From NCBI GenBank assembly GCA_018645005.1, contig JABGPJ010000080.1:1-53988 (forward strand): a stretch of 53,988 nucleotides of DNA, written 5' to 3'. This document shows positions 50,201 through 53,988 of the stretch, piece after piece (positions within the stretch are counted from its first letter, which is position 1; every line of letters starts with the position of its first letter). This stretch comes from Deltaproteobacteria bacterium. Lineage in GTDB: Bacteria > SAR324 > XYD2-FULL-50-16. The position numbers were made by a program, and so were the translations under genes. The notes under the pieces are model-generated. The model made no database searches. It worked only from the letters and a program-made list of their open reading frames with translations, and had not been told where the DNA came from.

Positions 50201-52042
50201 ATGTTCAGAAAAAAAAAGATAAACATCAATAAATGGGTCCAGAATAATCTTTTTGGTATTATCCCAATGTCAACTGCCGTTATCGACAGAGATTTTAATC
50301 TCGTCAAGGCGAACAAGGCTTTTGAACAGATGTTTGGGGCCTGGAAAGGTAAAAAGTGCTATCGGGTTTATAAAAACCGTGAATCGATGTGTGAAACATG
50401 TAAAGGTGCGGCCGCATTTGAAGATGGTAAACCCCGGGTTAATGAAGAGGTGGGATATGATAAGTCAGGCAAGCTGACCCGATATATTAAACATACCATT
50501 CCTGTCATCGAAGATGATGGCAGTATCCCTTTCCTGATCGAAATGGCCACTGATATCACTGAAGCTGAACAGATTAAGCAGGAATATCAGGTACTGTTCG
50601 AAGAGGTCCCTTGTAATTTATTCATCATCGGCAAAGACTATAGAATCGTACGGGCCAATAAAAGAGCCAAGGATATGTTTGGTGATGTTGAAGGCAGCTA
50701 TTGCTATTCCGCGTTGAAGTCGAGAGATAGTAAATGCATGGATTGTACTGCGAATCGAACATTTGAGGATGGTCAGATCCATTCCGGTCATTCAACGGTC
50801 AGGAACAAACATGGCAGAGAAGTACAGTTGCATGTGACAGCCGTTCCTTACGACCTTGAGAATGGAAACTTTGAATACATTTTGGAAATGGCGGTTGATA
50901 TTACTCAAATTCTTGAATTAAAGGATGAGTTGAAGCTGTCGAATAAGCTGATGGAGACGATGATTTCAGCTTCCCTGGATGGAATTATCATAACGAATAA
51001 AAAAGGTTCTGCGACGATTGTTAATAAGGCAGCAGTTGATATTCTTGAGATTAGAGATCCATTAAGCCTGAAAGAAAAAGACCTCTCAATTATGTTTCCT
51101 GAAGATTTTCTCGACCAGGTGGCCGTGCAATCCGGTCCGGTTTACCTGCTGGAAACTCTGGTAAAGACGGTCACTGATAAATTTCTTCCCGTAAGGTTGG
51201 TAGGGATGAATTTAAGCGTTGACAGTAAAGTTGTCGGAAAAGCATTTTGGGTCCAAGACCTTCAGGAGATCAAGACTCTCGAAATGGAAAAGTTGGAAAC
51301 AGAAAGGATGGCAGCCGTTGGACAAACTGTTGCAGGCTTGGCACACGGCATAAAAAATGTGTTAACCGGTGTGGAGGGAGGAATCTATCTGCTGAACCTG
51401 GGATTGAAAAAAGGTGTATCAGATCAGATTACAACTGGCATGGAAATGCTCAATCGGAATATAAAAAGAGTTTCCTTGTTCGTAAAAGAGTTTCTAAATT
51501 TTTCCAGAGGACAGGAGATCAATGCAAAACACTGTGATCCCAATGAAATAGCCAGGGATGTGGAGGATATGTATTCGATCAAAGCCAAACTGTTGCAGAT
51601 TGATATCAAGAGTGACTACCAAAAGGATATTTCGGTGGTACCGCTGGACGGCGCTAAGATACATGAAGCCCTGTCCAACCTGATTGGCAATGCGATTGAT
51701 GCGTGTCAAATAAGTGACAGCGAAGAACGGGGTCAAATAGTCATGCGCACGATGGAAAAAAACGACATGATCATCTTCGAAGTAACTGATAATGGAATCG
51801 GAATGGACTATGAAGTTAAAAAAAAGGTCTTCACTAATTTTTTCACCACAAAAGGACTTGGCGGAACGGGATTGGGTCTGCTAGTTACTAAAAAAAATAT
51901 TCAGCAACATGGTGGGATTATTGAACTTGATTCTGAGCTGGCTGTAGGCTCAACGTTTCGTGTCATTTTACCCAAAAACCGGTTACCAAAGATACAAGAG
52001 ATGGTACCGTCAAAAAGCTTTTTCTCTAAAAAAGAAACGTAA
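50201..52042 (+). CDS. Soluble multi-PAS histidine kinase
   Basis: A 613-aa kinase without evident membrane segments. Three PAS regions lie at about 15-120, 130-250 and 255-370. The first two each contain the same cysteine pattern C-x10-C-x2-C (KKCYRVYK...SMCETC; SYCYSALK...SKCMDC), which could bind metal or an Fe-S cluster. The DHp motif is GLAHGIKNVLTG with the phospho-histidine, followed by an intact ATPase (NLIGNAIDAC, DNGIGMD, GGTGLGLLV). I start at the ATG at 50201; the frame opens at GTG 50168, and neither has a good ribosome site. The next gene, 11 nt on, is a sigma-54 activator that lacks a receiver domain. Confidence 0.9.
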   Translation: MFRKKKININKWVQNNLFGIIPMSTAVIDRDFNLVKANKAFEQMFGAWKGKKCYRVYKNRESMCETCKGAAAFEDGKPRVNEEVGYDKSGKLTRYIKHTIPVIEDDGSIPFLIEMATDITEAEQIKQEYQVLFEEVPCNLFIIGKDYRIVRANKRAKDMFGDVEGSYCYSALKSRDSKCMDCTANRTFEDGQIHSGHSTVRNKHGREVQLHVTAVPYDLENGNFEYILEMAVDITQILELKDELKLSNKLMETMISASLDGIIITNKKGSATIVNKAAVDILEIRDPLSLKEKDLSIMFPEDFLDQVAVQSGPVYLLETLVKTVTDKFLPVRLVGMNLSVDSKVVGKAFWVQDLQEIKTLEMEKLETERMAAVGQTVAGLAHGIKNVLTGVEGGIYLLNLGLKKGVSDQITTGMEMLNRNIKRVSLFVKEFLNFSRGQEINAKHCDPNEIARDVEDMYSIKAKLLQIDIKSDYQKDISVVPLDGAKIHEALSNLIGNAIDACQISDSEERGQIVMRTMEKNDMIIFEVTDNGIGMDYEVKKKVFTNFFTTKGLGGTGLGLLVTKKNIQQHGGIIELDSELAVGSTFRVILPKNRLPKIQEMVPSKSFFSKKET

Positions 52043-52053
52043 TTTGAGACACT

Positions 52054-53811
52054 ATGAACAAAGTTGGTCAAAAGTTTTTAATTCTTTTTATCAGTTCAGG
52101 AAATGATAATTACCAATCAATCGCGGAAGAGTTAACAAAAGAGATTAATCCAGAGTCAGTCTATGTGATGTGTGCGACTCTGAAGCGAACCGACCTGTCT
52201 TTTGCCGCGGAGTCAGTGATCAAAGAGAGCCGGAGAGGACTACCCGCAACTTCTGTTCCCACAATGGAAAGCGTTGAACTATACATGTTTGATTTGATCA
52301 TTACGGTGGGTGATTCAGATCTATTTCGAGAATTGTCCCCCCCCGCCATGATACCATATATTCACTGGGAGGTGCCTTCCCTGGAATTTGCCCAATCAAA
52401 GGAGGAAGCGCGACAAACAATATCAAAAGCAAGGGGAATAATCCATGACAATCTTGAGACACTTTTTAACTCTGAGTTGTTAAAAGCACTGTTTGATATC
52501 AAACACAATTTGAAGGCGATATTGGACAATCTGCTGGATGGGGTCATGGCCCACACAAAGGACCGAATTATCTTTTTCTTCAATAAGGCCGCGGAAACAA
52601 TTACGGGTTATAAGCGGGAGCAAGTATTAGGTAAAGACTGTCACAAGGTTTTCCCAGGCAGGTTTTGTGGCGGGGATTGCGAGTATTGTGAGACAACGAC
52701 ACTTGAACATAAACGCACAGTCTCAGAAAGGTCAGTCGATTTTATTAAAAAGGATGGGCGTAAACGAAATTTGAGTATGTCAATAATGTCGCTGCCTGAC
52801 GAGAATATGTTTGATATTGGCGCTTTGCTGTCCTTTAAGGATGTTACAGAACTGGAGATATTAAGAAACAAAGTTAAGCATCATCATTCAATTGGCCATC
52901 TGGTTGGAAAAGACCCCCTGATGATGGCCGTATTTGACCAGATTAAAGAGGTTGCGCCTGTTAAAGCGTCAGTTCTTTTATTGGGCGAAAGTGGTACTGG
53001 AAAAGAGATGGCTGCAAAAGCGATTCATGAATCAGGGCCGCGTCATAATAAACCTTTCGTAGCCATCAATTGTGGTGCCTTACCAGAAGGCGTGCTTGAA
53101 AGTGAGCTTTTCGGGCATGTTAAAGGCGCCTTCACAGGTGCGATTAAAGATAAAAAAGGTCGTTTCGAATTAGCGGATGGCGGAACCCTTCTGCTGGATG
53201 AAGTCAGTGAGTTGTCACCGGCTATGCAGGTTAAACTATTGCGAGTTTTGCAGGAACAGTCCTTTGAAAAAGTGGGTGGTGAAAAACAAATTCATGTTAA
53301 TGTCAGGGTCATCAGTGCGACGAATCGTGATCTGAAACAGATGATAAAACAGAAACAGTTTCGCAAAGATTTATATTACCGCTTGTGCGTCGTTCCCATA
53401 AACCTGCCCCCATTGAGGGAACGACATCTGGACATCCCCATGCTGGCTGAATTTTTCCTGGAACAGATCGGCAAGGAGATGAATTCATATATTCTATCGA
53501 TCTCAAATGAAGCAACTGATGCCTTATCACAATATTCATGGCCCGGGAACGTACGGGAATTGAGAAATGCAATTGAGTATGGATATGTTAAATGTTATGA
53601 CAATCTTATCCGCTTAGAACACCTTCCTCCGGAGATTAAGGACAGTCTTAAGAAAAAAAGAAAAAAGCCCGGCCCACAACCAAAATTAAAAAAAGAAGAT
53701 ATTCTCACCGCATTGTCCCAAACAAGTGGCAACCGCAGAAATGCAGCCAAACAGCTTAATATCAGTCGTGCGACACTGTATCGATATCTTGATGCGTATG
53801 GCTTGAATTAA
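52054..53811 (+). CDS. Sigma-54 activator with degenerate ArsC/LMW-phosphatase-like N-terminus and PAS
   Basis: A 585-aa enhancer-binding protein. Residues 1-145 resemble the low-molecular-weight phosphatase/arsenate reductase fold: a first strand and loop FLILFISSGNDNYQSIAEEL where the family has C-x5-R, then YMFDLIITVGDSD and a closing helix. Both catalytic residues are replaced (Cys by Ser, Arg by Tyr). A PAS domain (about 160-275) contains a cysteine set GKDCHKVF...RFCGGDCEYC. The AAA+ domain (285-515) has GESGTGKE, GAFTGA and GGTLLLDEVSEL. The C-terminal Fis helix-turn-helix is NRRNAAKQLNISRATLYRYL. It probably senses through the N-terminal domains, not by phosphorylation. Confidence 0.93.
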   Translation: MNKVGQKFLILFISSGNDNYQSIAEELTKEINPESVYVMCATLKRTDLSFAAESVIKESRRGLPATSVPTMESVELYMFDLIITVGDSDLFRELSPPAMIPYIHWEVPSLEFAQSKEEARQTISKARGIIHDNLETLFNSELLKALFDIKHNLKAILDNLLDGVMAHTKDRIIFFFNKAAETITGYKREQVLGKDCHKVFPGRFCGGDCEYCETTTLEHKRTVSERSVDFIKKDGRKRNLSMSIMSLPDENMFDIGALLSFKDVTELEILRNKVKHHHSIGHLVGKDPLMMAVFDQIKEVAPVKASVLLLGESGTGKEMAAKAIHESGPRHNKPFVAINCGALPEGVLESELFGHVKGAFTGAIKDKKGRFELADGGTLLLDEVSELSPAMQVKLLRVLQEQSFEKVGGEKQIHVNVRVISATNRDLKQMIKQKQFRKDLYYRLCVVPINLPPLRERHLDIPMLAEFFLEQIGKEMNSYILSISNEATDALSQYSWPGNVRELRNAIEYGYVKCYDNLIRLEHLPPEIKDSLKKKRKKPGPQPKLKKEDILTALSQTSGNRRNAAKQLNISRATLYRYLDAYGLN

Positions 53812-53930
53812 TCCCTCTGCTTACTATTATTATCCTCTCAAATTATCAATAGATACAGTGTGACTGTAATCTAACCGAGCCACTCCTGCATTGATCACCC
53901 TTGATTATTTTGCCAAACCATTAAATCAAT

Positions 53931-53988
53931 GTAACTACTCACTACATTTCCGGAGCCGAGGGGGTTATGATTCAAAACGATGGAAAAC
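53931..53988. repeat. Left half of a family 3 palindrome, cut by the window end
   Basis: GTAACTACTCA (53931) and GCCGAGGGG-t-ATGATTCAAAAC (from 53955) match the left half of the 16963-17086 element with a few changes. The right half would lie beyond the window. The 119 bp between the activator stop and this repeat show no gene. Confidence 0.7.

Noticed and set aside
1-53988. tRNA, rRNA or transposase genes
   Set aside because: I looked for cloverleaf-like segments and transposase motifs and saw none; short RNA genes without clear structure could be missed.

Overview
The window is a dense, mostly chromosomal stretch of a Gram-negative bacterium with an anaerobic core metabolism and an unusually heavy investment in oxygen and iron defence. 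The signs are a CoA-dependent 2-oxoacid:acceptor oxidoreductase, rubredoxins, rubrerythrins, superoxide reductase, an eight-haem cytochrome c, cytochrome bd oxidase, a SUF-only Fe-S operon and two sigma-54 activators. This suits a Desulfobacterota (Deltaproteobacteria)-like or similar lineage; no rRNA, tRNA or marker gene fixes the taxonomy, so this is inference.

Layout. 51-1863 (minus): rubrerythrin and a GlpC/HdrD-type Fe-S oxidoreductase. 2094-7822 (minus): sufBCDSU plus a SufT/DUF59 gene. 8343-11248 (minus): a TIGR01777 epimerase and an HD-GYP sensor. 12217-15059 (plus): rhodanese-ferritin fusion, unknown protein, ferritin-like protein, ferritin. 15365-16915: octahaem cytochrome. 17521-20859: rubrerythrin, cation/proton antiporter, small basic protein, ArsC-like protein. 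21136-25764: oxoacid oxidoreductase (two genes), ferritin-like protein, rubredoxin, MutY. 25784-29764 (minus): SthA transhydrogenase, rubrerythrin-like protein, superoxide reductase, SfsA. 30316-36016 (plus): histidine kinase, NtrC-type regulator, then a reverse-rubrerythrin/ferritin-like/rubredoxin operon. 36354-41365: cydAB and a MoxR/VWA pair. 41830-47677: thiol and sulfur amino-acid genes (glutamate-cysteine ligase, cysteine synthase, MetA), NadA and an Rrf2 regulator. 48548-49893: FAH-family hydrolase and a DUF1499 lipoprotein. 50201-53811: a second kinase and a sigma-54 activator with an unusual N-terminal domain.

The main result is a shared promoter signature. Sites of the form TGGCAY-R-N4-TTNCA (sigma-54 -24/-12 type, most often with TTTCA at -12) lie correctly oriented upstream of rubrerythrin, the suf operon, the rhodanese-ferritin gene, the small-protein/ArsC-like pair and superoxide reductase. 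A close relative precedes the NtrC-type regulator gene itself, and weaker ones precede the reverse-rubrerythrin operon and the glutamate-cysteine ligase gene. Two perfect dyads lie upstream of the reverse-rubrerythrin promoter where enhancers would be expected. I infer a sigma-54-controlled oxygen/iron/Fe-S defence regulon, with nine ferritin-like proteins and its likely activators encoded in the same window.

Intergenic DNA carries three families of short palindromic elements. The most abundant (about 100-140 bp, ends AGGGATCGT/CGACCCT) shows compensatory changes between its arms, and twice one element sits inside the loop of another. One copy makes up nearly all of the predicted leader of the suf operon. 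No transposase gene, CRISPR array, tRNA or rRNA was seen.
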